64,000 nt of DNA from Rhodococcoides kyotonense (GTDB lineage: Bacteria > Actinomycetota > Actinomycetes > Mycobacteriales > Mycobacteriaceae), in contig NZ_LVHI01000009.1 in NCBI RefSeq assembly GCF_001645385.1, forward strand, positions 43,340-107,339, written 5' to 3'. The notes under the pieces were generated by a model. That model did no database searches. It had not been told where the DNA came from and saw only the letters and a program-made list of their open reading frames with translations. Made by a program: the position numbers and the translations under genes. Below are positions 9,407 through 19,637 of the stretch, one piece after another; the first letter of the stretch is position 1, and the number at the start of each line of letters is the position of its first letter.

Positions 9407-10702
9407 TCAGCAGTTGGTCGGAGCAGGCACGCCGTAGAAGCGGTCCTTCATCCAGTTCTGCGCTTCGCCGAGGCCCAGGATGTCCGGAATCAGATGTCCC
9501 GCACCGGATCCCGGAACGATGGCGGGAAGCTGCGCGCTGCTGAGCTGAACCGTCGCGCCCTTGCCGCACCACGCACCGCCGAGTTCGACGGCCTGGCCAT
9601 GAGGCACGATGTCGTCGGACGTGCCGGACTGGATGAGAACGGGCGCGTTCGGTGTCCGTTCGCCGATCTTGTTCTTGGCCAGGATCTCCTGCGCGACGGG
9701 AAGACGGTCGAGCACCACGGACATCGGTTCACCGGTCGTCGTGTACTCCTGGGTCCGATGCAACCCCACGGTCAGAATCGTCTCTCCGACACATTGATTC
9801 GCAACGAGGTTCAGCATCGCCTTGCCCGCGTCGTTGATGTTCTCGTCGATGATCGGACGCAGCCCGGGATCCGATTCGAGCAAGCCGTTCAAGGTGTAGC
9901 CGATGACGCCGGTGAGAATCGTGCCGTCGACCTGGTCGAGCGTCTGCTTCAGATCCGCCGGGGGTGCACCCGCGTACGTTCCGGCGATCTCGAGTTCGGG
10001 AGCATATTCACCGGCCAGTTCCGCTGCAGCCGCCGTCGCGCCACCTCCCTGCGAGTAGCCGTACAGACCGAGGGGTCCGCCACCGGACACCTTGGTGCCC
10101 TCGATCTTTCGCGCCGCGCGCGCCGCGTCGAGCACCGCATGAGCCTCGGCCGCCCTGTTGACGTACGTGTGTGCACCGGGAGTACCGAGGCCTTCGTAGT
10201 CGGTGATGACGACGCCGTAGCCCTGCGACAACATCGAGTACGCCGCGAGCACCTCGTACTCGACCATGAAGCCGAGCGGCGGCGTGTACGTGATGACGTT
10301 GTTGAGCATCTTCGACGGCGCGCACTGATCACCCTGTCCCTGGGTGCCGGGGGCCAGTACGACGAGCGGACGTTCGCCGGGCCCGGTCCAGTTCGCGGCC
10401 GGGTCGATGTAGGTGCCCGTCACCACATTGGCATCGCCGTTGGAATCGGTGCTGCGGTACATGATTCGCGTGGCCTCGCCGGGAAGGGTGCCGCCGATAC
10501 CCGGGACCGACAACGCGAGGTGCGACGGTTCGGTGCGGATCAGGTCACCCGGGGACCCCGCGGGAAGCGGGTTGGGCGGAACGTAGAAATCGGATTCGAC
10601 GGTCGACCCGGTCGAGGGCGCCGCCGTCGCCATCGGCGTCAACGCCGTGGCGGCGATGACCGCGAGGCCCACAGCCGATCCGAACACCCGTGACACACGC
10701 AT
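9407..10702 (-). CDS. Secreted lipase of the secretory-lipase (LIP) family
   Basis: 431 residues. Residues 1-28 are a signal peptide (MRVSRVFGSAVGLAVIAATA, Ala-x-Ala cleavage near TATAAP). The alpha/beta hydrolase core has the nucleophile elbow GLYGYSQGGGATAAAA, an acidic residue in the SGTSDDIVPHGQA region and a late histidine (GAGHLIPDILG). Cysteines in DQCAPSK, NQCVGE and AWCGK fit disulfides of an exported protein. The family (PF03583) hydrolyses triacylglycerols or esters outside the cell and is common in mycolate actinobacteria. It is a single gene with a 190-bp upstream region. Confidence 0.9.
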   Translation of the reverse strand: MRVSRVFGSAVGLAVIAATALTPMATAAPSTGSTVESDFYVPPNPLPAGSPGDLIRTEPSHLALSVPGIGGTLPGEATRIMYRSTDSNGDANVVTGTYIDPAANWTGPGERPLVVLAPGTQGQGDQCAPSKMLNNVITYTPPLGFMVEYEVLAAYSMLSQGYGVVITDYEGLGTPGAHTYVNRAAEAHAVLDAARAARKIEGTKVSGGGPLGLYGYSQGGGATAAAAELAGEYAPELEIAGTYAGAPPADLKQTLDQVDGTILTGVIGYTLNGLLESDPGLRPIIDENINDAGKAMLNLVANQCVGETILTVGLHRTQEYTTTGEPMSVVLDRLPVAQEILAKNKIGERTPNAPVLIQSGTSDDIVPHGQAVELGGAWCGKGATVQLSSAQLPAIVPGSGAGHLIPDILGLGEAQNWMKDRFYGVPAPTNC

Positions 10703-10824
10703 GCAACAACCCCCGTCGTCTTCGAGACTCCGCTTTCTTACTCAGCGGTAGCAACACTCTCGACGGACCCTACGTGATGGGAGCCACAAATCGGAAGCGT
10801 GTGTTTCACCCACCACGACGACTA

Positions 10825-10836
10825 GTGAGATCTCAC
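10825..10836. promoter_or_regulatory. Perfect 12-bp palindrome upstream of the lipase gene
   Basis: GTGAGATCTCAC lies 123 bp upstream of the lipase start, in the interval between the lipase and the TetR gene (10703-10893). A small hairpin (CCGCT with AGCGG, 10730-10748) lies nearer the lipase start, in what would be its leader. The palindrome is a candidate operator; no protein can be assigned. Confidence 0.35.
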
Positions 10837-10893
10837 AAGACCCACACGGTTCGACGTCGAGCTCCATCCGACGCTTCTCGTGCCACCTGACAA

Positions 10894-11577
10894 TCAGCGC
10901 TTGCGACGGTGCAAAGCCGTCTTGGCGACGAGAATTTCCTCGGACGTGAAAGCGCGGCCAGGAAGGTCGCTCGCAGCTCCCGGTTCGGCGCGCAGGCCGT
11001 CGAGCACGAGAGTGAAGTATCGCTTCCAATTCGCCGGCTCGACACTGCACGTGAATTCCGATGCTGCCCCGACCATTCCGATCAACGGAAAGAAATCGTT
11101 GACCTCGACGTCGGCGCGGAGCTGACCCGACTCGCGTGCCCGTCGGACGATCTTCTCGACGAACGGATCGATCTTCTCGCGCACCTGGGCGATGCCGTGA
11201 CACCCCTCGTCGGTACCCATGACGACGTCGTTCAGCCCTCGGTCCGCCGAGATCCCCTGACACAGACTCTCGAGGAACATCACAAGACCGTCCCAGGCGT
11301 CGTCGGCCTGCAGGGCCTTCTCCGCGTGGGCGAGCATTTCCTCCAGCCGCTGCTCGAAGACGCCGTCGATCAACTCTTCCTTACAGGAGAACCGTCGATA
11401 GACAGTGCCGACTCCGACCTTCGCATGGGCCGCCACGTCGTCGAGGGTGATGTCGATACCGCGCGACGCGAACAGTTCGCGCGCCGCATCCACGATGCGT
11501 CTGCGGTTGCGCTCCGCGTCGGCGCGCAACGGCTTTCGGCCTGCGCCTGCGCCGGCTGTGTCGGCTCTCACACTCAT
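10894..11577 (-). CDS. TetR-family repressor, probable regulator of the divergent efflux gene
   Basis: 227 residues. The N-terminal helix-turn-helix is ITLDDVAAHAKVGVGTVYRRFSC (about residues 42-64), and the rest is the helical ligand-binding dimerisation domain. It is divergent from the DHA2 transporter at 11682, with two matching operators between them, the standard layout for a drug-responsive repressor. The ligand is unknown. ATG at 11577. Confidence 0.93.
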   Translation of the reverse strand: MSVRADTAGAGAGRKPLRADAERNRRRIVDAARELFASRGIDITLDDVAAHAKVGVGTVYRRFSCKEELIDGVFEQRLEEMLAHAEKALQADDAWDGLVMFLESLCQGISADRGLNDVVMGTDEGCHGIAQVREKIDPFVEKIVRRARESGQLRADVEVNDFFPLIGMVGAASEFTCSVEPANWKRYFTLVLDGLRAEPGAASDLPGRAFTSEEILVAKTALHRRKR

Positions 11578-11597
11578 TCGATGTCCGTTTCACCCGA

Positions 11598-11622
11598 TAA
11601 GCGGAGGACAGTCCTCCGCTTA
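11598..11622. promoter_or_regulatory. Operator 1 for the TetR/efflux pair
   Basis: A 25-bp palindrome with 12-bp arms (TAAGCGGAGGAC, centre A, GTCCTCCGCTTA) lies 20 bp upstream of the TetR start. Its core CGGAGGACAGTCCTCCG has the same 17-bp form as operator 2 at 11644. Its nearness to the tetR start fits autorepression. Confidence 0.75.
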
Positions 11623-11643
11623 GCTGCTACCTTGTCCAATAAC

Positions 11644-11660
11644 CGGAGGATACACCTCCG
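11644..11660. promoter_or_regulatory. Operator 2 for the TetR/efflux pair
   Basis: CGGAGG, ATACA, CCTCCG is a 17-bp site with the same half-sites and spacing as operator 1, 46 bp away centre to centre. It ends 21 bp before the transporter ATG, just upstream of its ribosome-binding site (AGAGGAAACC), so a bound repressor would block that promoter or its elongation. Confidence 0.75.
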
Positions 11661-11681
11661 CATAGTCGATCAGAGGAAACC

Positions 11682-13202
11682 ATGACCGCACTGTCTTCGG
11701 ACGACGTCACGTCGTCAGGGCCGGCAACGGAGGAAGTCGCCGATGCCAGAGCCCATCGCAATCGCTGGCTGATTCTGGCCACGCTGGGGCTTGCCCAGCT
11801 CATGGTGGTGCTCGACGCCACCGTCGTGAACATCGCGCTTCCCGCCGCCCAGCTCGACCTCGGCTTCGACAACGCGGATCGCTCGTGGGTCGTCACGTCG
11901 TACGCTCTCGCCTTCGGCAGTCTGTTGCTGCTCGGCGGTCGCCTCAGTGACTTGTTCGGACGACGCAACACGTTCCTGATCGGGCTCGTCGGATTCGCCG
12001 TCATGTCGGCCGTCGGAGGGGCTGCTGTCAACTTCGGCATGCTGGTCGCCGCACGCGCCGGCCAGGGTGTGTTCGGCGCTCTGCTCGCACCCGCCGCTCT
12101 GTCGCTGCTCGCGACCACCTTCACCGACGCGAAGGAACGGGCCAAGGCATTCGGCATCTTCGGTGCGATCGCCGGTGGCGGCGGTGCACTCGGCCTGCTG
12201 CTCGGCGGTGTGTTGACCGAGTGGGCAAACTGGCGATGGAGCCTCTACATCAACCTCGTGTTCGCCGCGCTGGCCTTCGTCGCCGGTTTCGTCCTGCTGG
12301 CGAAGCACAAGTCCGACCACCGTCCTCGCCTCGACATCCCCGGCACGCTGACTGTGTCGGCTGCGCTGTTCGCCATCGTCTACGGCTTCGCCCACGCCGA
12401 GTCCGACGGCTGGGGTAACACCGTCACCATCGCGTTCCTGGTGACAGGCGTCGGCCTGCTCGGTGTGTTCTTCAGCATTCAGCAGCGCGTCGCGCACCCG
12501 TTGCTGCCGCTGCGCATCATCCTCGACCGCACACGTGCCGGATCGTTCCTCGCAGTGTTCGTCACCGGTGCCGGCATGTTCGCGGTGTTCCTGTTCCTCA
12601 CCTACTACCTGCAGAACACGCTGGGATTCACCCCGATCACCACCGGCTTCGCGTTCATGCCGATGATCTTCTCGCTCATCGTCACCGCAACGCTGTCGAC
12701 GGCCATCGTGCTGCCGCGCTTCGGTCCGCGCGTCCTGATGACGACCGGCCTGTTCGTCGCCGCGCTCGGCATGGGACTGCTGACGCAGATCGACGTCGAC
12801 TCCAGCTACGTGACGCACATCCTGCCCGGCTTGATCGTCATGGGTCTCGGCCTGGGCGCGACGATGGCTCCGGCGATGCAGGGTGCGATCTCGGGCGTCG
12901 ACCCCGACGACTCGGGTGTCGCGTCGGCGACGGTCAACACGATGCAGCAGGTCGGCGGTTCGATCGGTACCGCTCTGCTGAGCACCATCGCAGCCAGCGC
13001 GGCGACCGCATACGTCACCGACAACATGGCAACCGCGACGGATCCGCTCGCGCTGCAGGCACACGCGGAGATCGCCAGCTACACCACGACGTTCTGGTGG
13101 GCCACCGGCATTTTCCTGCTCGGCGCGGTCATCTCGGCGATCGTCGTCAAGCCGGGCCTGCTACCCGCCGCGCCCGAGGGTGCGGTCGTCGTAGGCCACT
13201 GA
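11682..13202 (+). CDS. MFS drug efflux transporter, DHA2 (QacA/EmrB) family
   Basis: 506 residues with about 14 hydrophobic segments. Helix 1 carries the DHA2 hallmark LMVVLDATVVNIALPAAQ. Motif A is GRLSDLFGRRNTF, and the antiporter motif C region (GAIAGGGGALGLLLGG) follows. It is a proton-driven exporter of drugs or cationic/lipophilic compounds in the cytoplasmic membrane. Strong ribosome-binding site AGAGG upstream of the ATG at 11682. Control by the divergent TetR is inferred from the two shared operators. Confidence 0.93.
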   Translation: MTALSSDDVTSSGPATEEVADARAHRNRWLILATLGLAQLMVVLDATVVNIALPAAQLDLGFDNADRSWVVTSYALAFGSLLLLGGRLSDLFGRRNTFLIGLVGFAVMSAVGGAAVNFGMLVAARAGQGVFGALLAPAALSLLATTFTDAKERAKAFGIFGAIAGGGGALGLLLGGVLTEWANWRWSLYINLVFAALAFVAGFVLLAKHKSDHRPRLDIPGTLTVSAALFAIVYGFAHAESDGWGNTVTIAFLVTGVGLLGVFFSIQQRVAHPLLPLRIILDRTRAGSFLAVFVTGAGMFAVFLFLTYYLQNTLGFTPITTGFAFMPMIFSLIVTATLSTAIVLPRFGPRVLMTTGLFVAALGMGLLTQIDVDSSYVTHILPGLIVMGLGLGATMAPAMQGAISGVDPDDSGVASATVNTMQQVGGSIGTALLSTIAASAATAYVTDNMATATDPLALQAHAEIASYTTTFWWATGIFLLGAVISAIVVKPGLLPAAPEGAVVVGH

Positions 13203-13209
13203 CCGGCCC

Positions 13210-14664
<1,455 letters not shown>

Positions 14665-14748
14665 AGAGAGTGTAGCTGTCCCCGTCGCGGGGACACATCA
14701 CCGCCCCGATTTGGGATCTGGAGGGGGTGACCCGGTATGCTTCCCCAC

Positions 14749-14836
14749 GGAGGATTCGCCTAGTGGCCTATGGCGCTCGCCTGGAACGCGGGTTGGGTTA
14801 ACGCCCTCAGGGGTTCAAATCCCCTATCCTCCGCCA
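14749..14836 (+). tRNA. tRNA-Ser (anticodon GGA)
   Basis: 88 nt. Acceptor GGAGGAT (14749-14755) pairs with ATCCTCC (14826-14832), then discriminator G and an encoded CCA. The anticodon loop is CTGGAAC, giving GGA for UCC/UCU codons. A long variable arm (class II) and the T-loop GGTTCAAATCC are present. A strong terminator follows at once. Confidence 0.95.
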
Positions 14837-14842
14837 ACGGGC

Positions 14843-14874
14843 AAAGCCCCCTTGCATCACGCAAGGGGGCTTTT
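14843..14874. terminator. Rho-independent terminator after tRNA-Ser(GGA)
   Basis: AAAGCCCCCTTGC (14843-14855), loop ATCAC, GCAAGGGGGCTTTT gives a 13-bp stem ending in a T-run. The A-run on the left also makes it work for the minus-strand membrane-protein gene ending at 14882, so it is bidirectional. Confidence 0.92.
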
Positions 14875-14881
14875 CTCGTCT

Positions 14882-16612
14882 TCAGCTGTTCGCCAGCATC
14901 ACCACTCCGAGTGGGCCGCTTCCGATGCACACCTCACCGGTGGTCGATGCCGTCACCGCACTTCCGGCGCCGGTCAGCCGCACGTACACGGTGTTCAACC
15001 CGCTTCGCAGCGGCACCGACACCGCGTCCCCGGTATCAAGTTCGAGGTCGACGACGCTGTCACCGTCGGAGAAATAGTTGAGCTGTACCGTCCAGTCCCA
15101 GTTCGGAACTGCCGCGTCGAGCGGCATCCGGGTCCGGTCCCCGACGCGGTAGCCGCACCCCGCTTCCGGACCCTGAGTGATGCTGCGCGACGGGCTCACG
15201 ACGGCGGGCACGACGTGACCGGAGTCGTCGAGGTACTGCAGCACGGGCGTCGACGACGCGAAGTTCGGGTCGAGACTGCCGAAGATCCTCGCAGCGGAGT
15301 TCTCGGGATACGCCAGTGGCGTCAGCACCCACGGTGACACGGCCTGGTCCAGCAAAGGAATGTCTCGATGGTCCGCGAGCGAGTGCTTCGCGGTGGCCAG
15401 GTAGTCGCCTGCGGGATCGTCCTGCCACGTCGACACGAAGGTGTACGACGACACGAGACTGCTGATCACGAAAACTGCGGCGCCGACGATCCATCCGCGG
15501 TGCACCGGCCCGCCGGCTCGCGACCTGAGCATCAACGCGGCGCCGACGGTGATGACGACGGAACTGTCGGCGACGTATCTAAGTGTCTGCGCCAGTTCGT
15601 TCGCGGTGTCGGGGCCGGAGCGCGACAGCACCATCACCGCGACGGACACGGCGACATAACCCACCACGGCCGCCCAGACCGACCAATGACGTCGAAGCGA
15701 AAAGACCACTGCGACAACGACTGCCACCCACGCCGCCACGACGAGCACGAGCGGCGGCGACGCCCACGGCCCCGCGGGTGGCCAGCGCTCCCACATCCAG
15801 GGCCCACCCACCAGTGTCGGCACCAATCCGAGCGATGTTCCGTGATGCACGAGTTCGGCTGTCGTTCGCCACCCGTGGAACGCGAGGCCGGCCCGGACGA
15901 CGATCAGAAACAGAACGGCCCACACGGCCACGACGACACCGCACGAACACCACAGCGGTGCAGCACGTTTCCACGCCGCCCTGACTCCGAACACGAACGC
16001 GACGACACCGAACGCGAACAGCGGCACCACGACCGACTTCTCGAAGAACAGCAGCGATACGGCCGTGACGACCGCGCCCGTCACCACATATCGCCGACGC
16101 CTCGTCCTCACGTAGTCGAGCGCGTCACCTGCGACCCAGGCCAGCGCGAACTGCAGAGGGAGCGCGTTGAGCGCCGCGGCCCACCACGCGAACGACGGTA
16201 GCGTCAGCGGGGAGAACAGGTAGAACGTCAACGGCAACAACAGAATAGGAGTATCACCGAGGATCTTGCGCAGCAATCGAAGAACCGCGTACGACGCGGC
16301 CGCCTGCATGATCAGCGTCGTCGCGGCGGGCAGGAACCAGTCGAGCGGAGCGATTCTCGCCTGCAGGCCGGCGACGACGAATGCCGCAGGCATGAAGTGT
16401 CCGTCGTGGTCGTACAGCAGCAGGTCCGTCGAGAAGAGAGAGAAGGCGCTCCCGCGTCCGGTCAGGATCAGGTCGTCCCAGTAAAAATTCCCCGACGCCA
16501 CCACGTACGCCCGGACGACCAGTTGAGCGGCGATCAGCACCAGCGCGATCGTCACCACCCGGTGCGTCGTCGTACGGACGGGCGCCTCGCGCGCCGCCGT
16601 GCTCACGGTCAT
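14882..16612 (-). CDS. Polytopic membrane protein, GT-C glycosyltransferase-like layout
   Basis: 576 residues from the ATG at 16612, which has GGGAGGG upstream. About 10-11 hydrophobic helices occupy residues 17-400, and the remaining 170 residues form a hydrophilic, probably extracytoplasmic C-terminal domain. An acidic pair follows the first helix (FYWDDLILTGRG) and a DHDGHFMP motif comes next. An acidic first loop is typical of GT-C enzymes that use lipid-linked sugars, so a role in envelope glycan assembly is possible. This is inference from layout; no family was recognised. The gene at 33658 looks similar in plan. Confidence 0.7.
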   Translation of the reverse strand: MTVSTAAREAPVRTTTHRVVTIALVLIAAQLVVRAYVVASGNFYWDDLILTGRGSAFSLFSTDLLLYDHDGHFMPAAFVVAGLQARIAPLDWFLPAATTLIMQAAASYAVLRLLRKILGDTPILLLPLTFYLFSPLTLPSFAWWAAALNALPLQFALAWVAGDALDYVRTRRRRYVVTGAVVTAVSLLFFEKSVVVPLFAFGVVAFVFGVRAAWKRAAPLWCSCGVVVAVWAVLFLIVVRAGLAFHGWRTTAELVHHGTSLGLVPTLVGGPWMWERWPPAGPWASPPLVLVVAAWVAVVVAVVFSLRRHWSVWAAVVGYVAVSVAVMVLSRSGPDTANELAQTLRYVADSSVVITVGAALMLRSRAGGPVHRGWIVGAAVFVISSLVSSYTFVSTWQDDPAGDYLATAKHSLADHRDIPLLDQAVSPWVLTPLAYPENSAARIFGSLDPNFASSTPVLQYLDDSGHVVPAVVSPSRSITQGPEAGCGYRVGDRTRMPLDAAVPNWDWTVQLNYFSDGDSVVDLELDTGDAVSVPLRSGLNTVYVRLTGAGSAVTASTTGEVCIGSGPLGVVMLANS

Positions 16613-16736
16613 GGTGGCCCTCCCCCGCCGGACAGTACGACGCCCGAGCGTAGACGACGAGCCGTTCTCGAACCCGATCACTCGATGTCGGGAATTTCCA
16701 ATCCGTCGGCAACCTCGATGTCGGAGAATCGGCACC

Positions 16737-17297
16737 ATGACTTCCACCGAAACGGTTGCCGACCGCTACCGTCGCCTCGCCGACATCCTCACCCGCCGCA
16801 TCGACGCCGTGCCGTCGGAGAAGTGGGACACGCCGTCGACCTGCGAGGGGTGGACGGTCCGCGACGTCGTCCAGCACATCGTCGACACCGAGAAGGGTGC
16901 GCTCGAACCCGTCGGCCTGTCCATTGCCGACGGCCCGTCCGCCGCCGACGATCCCGTCGCGGCCTGGGTTCACACGCGTGACGCCATGCAGGAGATTCTC
17001 GACGACCCGTCCCGCGCGAACCGAGAGTACGAGGGCCACTTCGGCAAGACCGACCTCGCGTCGTCGATCGGGTCGTTCTACAGCTTCGACCTGATCGTGC
17101 ATGCGTGGGACATCGCGCATTCCGTCGGCGTCGAGGACTCCATCGCCGACGAGGATCTCGATTTCGTCGAGGCGTTCATCGCGCAGATGGGCGACAACAT
17201 CCGTATGGACGGGGTGTGCGGGCCTGCTGTGGACGTGCCGGAGTCGGCCGATCGACAGACGAAGGTGCTCGGGCAGCTCGGTCGCGACGTGCGCTGA
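16737..17297 (+). CDS. DinB/mycothiol-dependent maleylpyruvate isomerase-like protein (TIGR03086 type)
   Basis: 186 residues, a four-helix DinB fold. Motifs include CEGWTVRDVVQHIVDTE with the first metal-binding histidine and DLIVHAWDIAHSVG with two more, the three-histidine site of the MDMPI/DinB-2 group. Many actinobacterial members use mycothiol as thiol donor; the substrate here is unknown. ATG at 16737 is preceded by GGAGA. It is divergent from the membrane protein and converges on the SDR gene. Confidence 0.82.
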   Translation: MTSTETVADRYRRLADILTRRIDAVPSEKWDTPSTCEGWTVRDVVQHIVDTEKGALEPVGLSIADGPSAADDPVAAWVHTRDAMQEILDDPSRANREYEGHFGKTDLASSIGSFYSFDLIVHAWDIAHSVGVEDSIADEDLDFVEAFIAQMGDNIRMDGVCGPAVDVPESADRQTKVLGQLGRDVR

Positions 17298-17298
17298 C

Positions 17299-17350
17299 GC
17301 ACCCGTGCGTGCGTGGTTGCCCTATGGTCCGACCATGCACGCACGGGCGC
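17299..17350. terminator. Hairpin between convergent DinB-like and SDR genes
   Basis: GCACCCGTGCGTGCGTGG (17299-17316) pairs with CCATGCACGCACGGGCGC (17333-17350) with one mismatch and one wobble; the loop is 16 nt. It begins 2 bp after the stop codon of the plus-strand gene and ends 9 bp before that of the minus-strand gene. Confidence 0.65.
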
Positions 17351-17358
17351 GGAGCGCA

Positions 17359-18105
17359 TTACCGCGCCGACCACCCACCATCCATCGTGTAGGACGCACC
17401 GGTGACCATGCCTGCGTCCTCGGACGCCAGCCACCCGACGAGCGATCCGACCTCCGCAGGTTCGACGAGCCGCTTGATCGCGCTCTCGGTCAACATGACC
17501 TTCTCGAGCACCTCGTCCTCGGCGATTCCGTGCGCTGCCGCCTGGTCCGCGATCTGCTTCTCCACCAACGGGGTTCGCACGTAACCGGGGTTCACGCAGT
17601 TGCTCGTGACGCCGTGCGCACCGCCCTCGAGTGCCGTCACCTTCGACATGCCTTCGAGTGCATGCTTGGCGGTGACGTAGGCGACCTTGTACTCCGATGC
17701 CCGCAAACCGTGCACCGACGAGACGTTCACGATACGACCGAACTCGCGAGAGTACATGCCGGGCAACGCAGCTCGAATCAGCAGGAACGGCGCCTCCACC
17801 ATCAGCGTCTGAATCCCCCGGAACGCAGCGGGGTCGAACTCGACGATGGGAGCGACGGTTTGGATTCCCGCGTTGTTGACGAGGATGTCGACGTCGAGCT
17901 TCAGGGTCTCGAGCGCGGCGACGTCGAGCAGATCGACGGTCCACGCGTCGCCCTGCAGTTCCGACGCCAACTCCTTCGCAGCGACCTCGTCGACGTCGGC
18001 GATCGTGACTTTTGCACCGCGCGTTGCCAATTCACGCGCACACGCGGCGCCGATCCCGGACGCACCACCCGTGACGAGGGCGGTGCGACCGGTCAAGTCA
18101 ATCAC
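17359..18105 (-). CDS. Short-chain dehydrogenase, probable 3-hydroxybutyrate dehydrogenase
   Basis: 248 residues from a GTG at 18105. SDR motifs: TGGASGIG cofactor site, NNAG (about residues 82-85), catalytic serine in VNVSSVHGL and the YVTAK active-site pair. The late segment NPGYVRTPLVEKQI resembles 3-hydroxybutyrate dehydrogenases. The start overlaps the symporter stop by 4 bp (GTGA), so it is translationally coupled to the MHS transporter. The pair would import a hydroxy acid and oxidise it with NAD; the exact substrate is inferred. Confidence 0.85.
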   Translation of the reverse strand: MIDLTGRTALVTGGASGIGAACARELATRGAKVTIADVDEVAAKELASELQGDAWTVDLLDVAALETLKLDVDILVNNAGIQTVAPIVEFDPAAFRGIQTLMVEAPFLLIRAALPGMYSREFGRIVNVSSVHGLRASEYKVAYVTAKHALEGMSKVTALEGGAHGVTSNCVNPGYVRTPLVEKQIADQAAAHGIAEDEVLEKVMLTESAIKRLVEPAEVGSLVGWLASEDAGMVTGASYTMDGGWSAR

Positions 18106-19496
18106 TTCAGACCCGCCTTGGAAAGCTCCGCCTCCGTCGCGAGGTTCTTCGCGTCGGCGATGTCGATGGACTCGAGAGCGAGGCCCTTCGTCTCGCGAGC
18201 CGCGATGACGGCGACGAGCGTCACGGCACAGGCCGCGGCGAGGTACCACGCGATCGGGACACCGGAGCCGAAGCGGTCCAGCAGCGCGACGGCGATGATC
18301 GGCGCGAGCGAGCCGGCGACGATCGACGTGACCTGGTAGCCGAGCGACACACCGGAGTAGCGCATACGCGTCGGGAACATCTCTGCCATGATCGCCGGCT
18401 GCGTCGCGTACATGAAGGCGTGGAACACGAGACCGATGATGATCGCCAACATGATCACGGCGTTGTGGCCGCTGTTGAACATCGGGAAGGCGAAGAAGCC
18501 CCATGTGCCCGCGGTGACGGCGCCGATCAGGTAGACCGGTCGACGGCCGATGCGGTCGGCGAGCTTGCCCACCAGCGGGATGACGCAGAAGTGCACGGCG
18601 TGCGCTGCGAGCATCCACCACAGGATGGTCTGAGTGTCTGTGCCGACCTCGACCTTGAGGTACGTGATGGTGAACGTGACGACGAGGTAGTACATGACGT
18701 TCTCACCGAAGCGCAGGCCCATGGCGGTGAAGACGCCACGCGGGTAGCGCTTGAGGACCTCGAAGACACCGTACGACGCGGCCTTGATGACCTCGGCCTG
18801 CTTCTGCGCCTCGACGAAGATCGGGGCGTCGGTGACCTTGGTACGGATGTAGTAGCCGACGAACACGATCACGGCGGAGAGCCAGAAGGCGACACGCCAG
18901 CCCCAGCTCAGGAACGCATCCTCGGACAGGACGGTCGTCAGGATCAGCAACACGACGGTCGCGAGGAGGTTACCGGCGGGCACACCCGCCTGCGGCCAGC
19001 TGGCCCAGAAGCCGCGGCTCTTGTTGGGGCTGTGTTCTGCGACGAGCAGAACCGCGCCTCCCCATTCGCCACCGACGGCGAAGCCCTGGATGAAGCGCAG
19101 CGTGACGAGCAGCGCTGGAGCCCAGTACCCGATCTGGTCGAACGTCGGCAGGCAGCCCATCAGGAACGTCGCGCCGCCGACGAGCACGAGGCTGAACTGC
19201 AGCAGCTTCTTACGTCCGTACTTGTCACCGAAGTGGCCGAACACGATGCCGCCGAGCGGGCGTGCGACGAAGCCGACGGCGTAGGTGACGAACGCGGCGA
19301 GGATGGCGTCGAGCTCGCTCGTTCCCGCGGCGAAGAAGATCTTCGAGAACACCAGTGTCGCGGCGGTTCCGTAGAGGAAGAACTCGTACCACTCGACGAT
19401 GGTGCCTGCCATCGACGCGCCGACGACCTTTTTGAGGCCGCTCGGGGTGGCGTCCGGGTCCTTCCCGGACGGGTCTATGCGTTCTTCGACGCTCAT
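18102..19496 (-). CDS. MFS transporter of the metabolite:H+ symporter (MHS) family
   Basis: 464 residues with 12 predicted helices. Helix 1 carries the MHS hallmark SMAGTIVEWYEFFLYGTAA, with RPLGGIVFGHFGDKYGRKK next (motif A) and RFIQGFAVGGEWGGAVLL in helix 4. The family imports carboxylates such as ketoglutarate, shikimate or hydroxybutyrate with protons. ATG at 19496 has GAGGAG upstream. It heads a two-gene operon with the SDR, divergent from a LysR regulator. Confidence 0.92.
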   Translation of the reverse strand: MSVEERIDPSGKDPDATPSGLKKVVGASMAGTIVEWYEFFLYGTAATLVFSKIFFAAGTSELDAILAAFVTYAVGFVARPLGGIVFGHFGDKYGRKKLLQFSLVLVGGATFLMGCLPTFDQIGYWAPALLVTLRFIQGFAVGGEWGGAVLLVAEHSPNKSRGFWASWPQAGVPAGNLLATVVLLILTTVLSEDAFLSWGWRVAFWLSAVIVFVGYYIRTKVTDAPIFVEAQKQAEVIKAASYGVFEVLKRYPRGVFTAMGLRFGENVMYYLVVTFTITYLKVEVGTDTQTILWWMLAAHAVHFCVIPLVGKLADRIGRRPVYLIGAVTAGTWGFFAFPMFNSGHNAVIMLAIIIGLVFHAFMYATQPAIMAEMFPTRMRYSGVSLGYQVTSIVAGSLAPIIAVALLDRFGSGVPIAWYLAAACAVTLVAVIAARETKGLALESIDIADAKNLATEAELSKAGLK

Positions 19497-19587
19497 TGCA
19501 ACTCCTCATGTGAGACGGCATGCGAGGAAGCGGCAATTGTGACCGCTCCCACACATACTGGGTACGGCTGAGTATCGATGCAGAAAG

Positions 19588-19637
19588 TTGCGCCCGCAAT
19601 GACCAAGCGTGCAACTGCGATCTGCAAGAATGCACAT
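19588..19637. promoter_or_regulatory. LysR operator and leader region (copy A)
   Basis: TTGC, GCCC, GCAA (19588-19599) is a compact inverted repeat of the T-Nx-A type bound by LysR proteins. GCAATGACCA starts 42 bp before the regulator GTG. The same decamer sits 43 bp before the GTG of the paralogous regulator at 29473, in the same orientation. This conservation argues that the stretch is control DNA rather than coding sequence. Confidence 0.5.

Noticed and set aside
14749..14836. tRNA-Ser(GGA) as an integration site
   Set aside because: No integrase, direct repeat of its 3' end or foreign-looking island lies beside it.
19578..19637. Longer LysR start at 19578
   Set aside because: The extra DNA matches the non-coding leader of the paralogous regulator; the GTG at 19638 aligns with the paralogue start.
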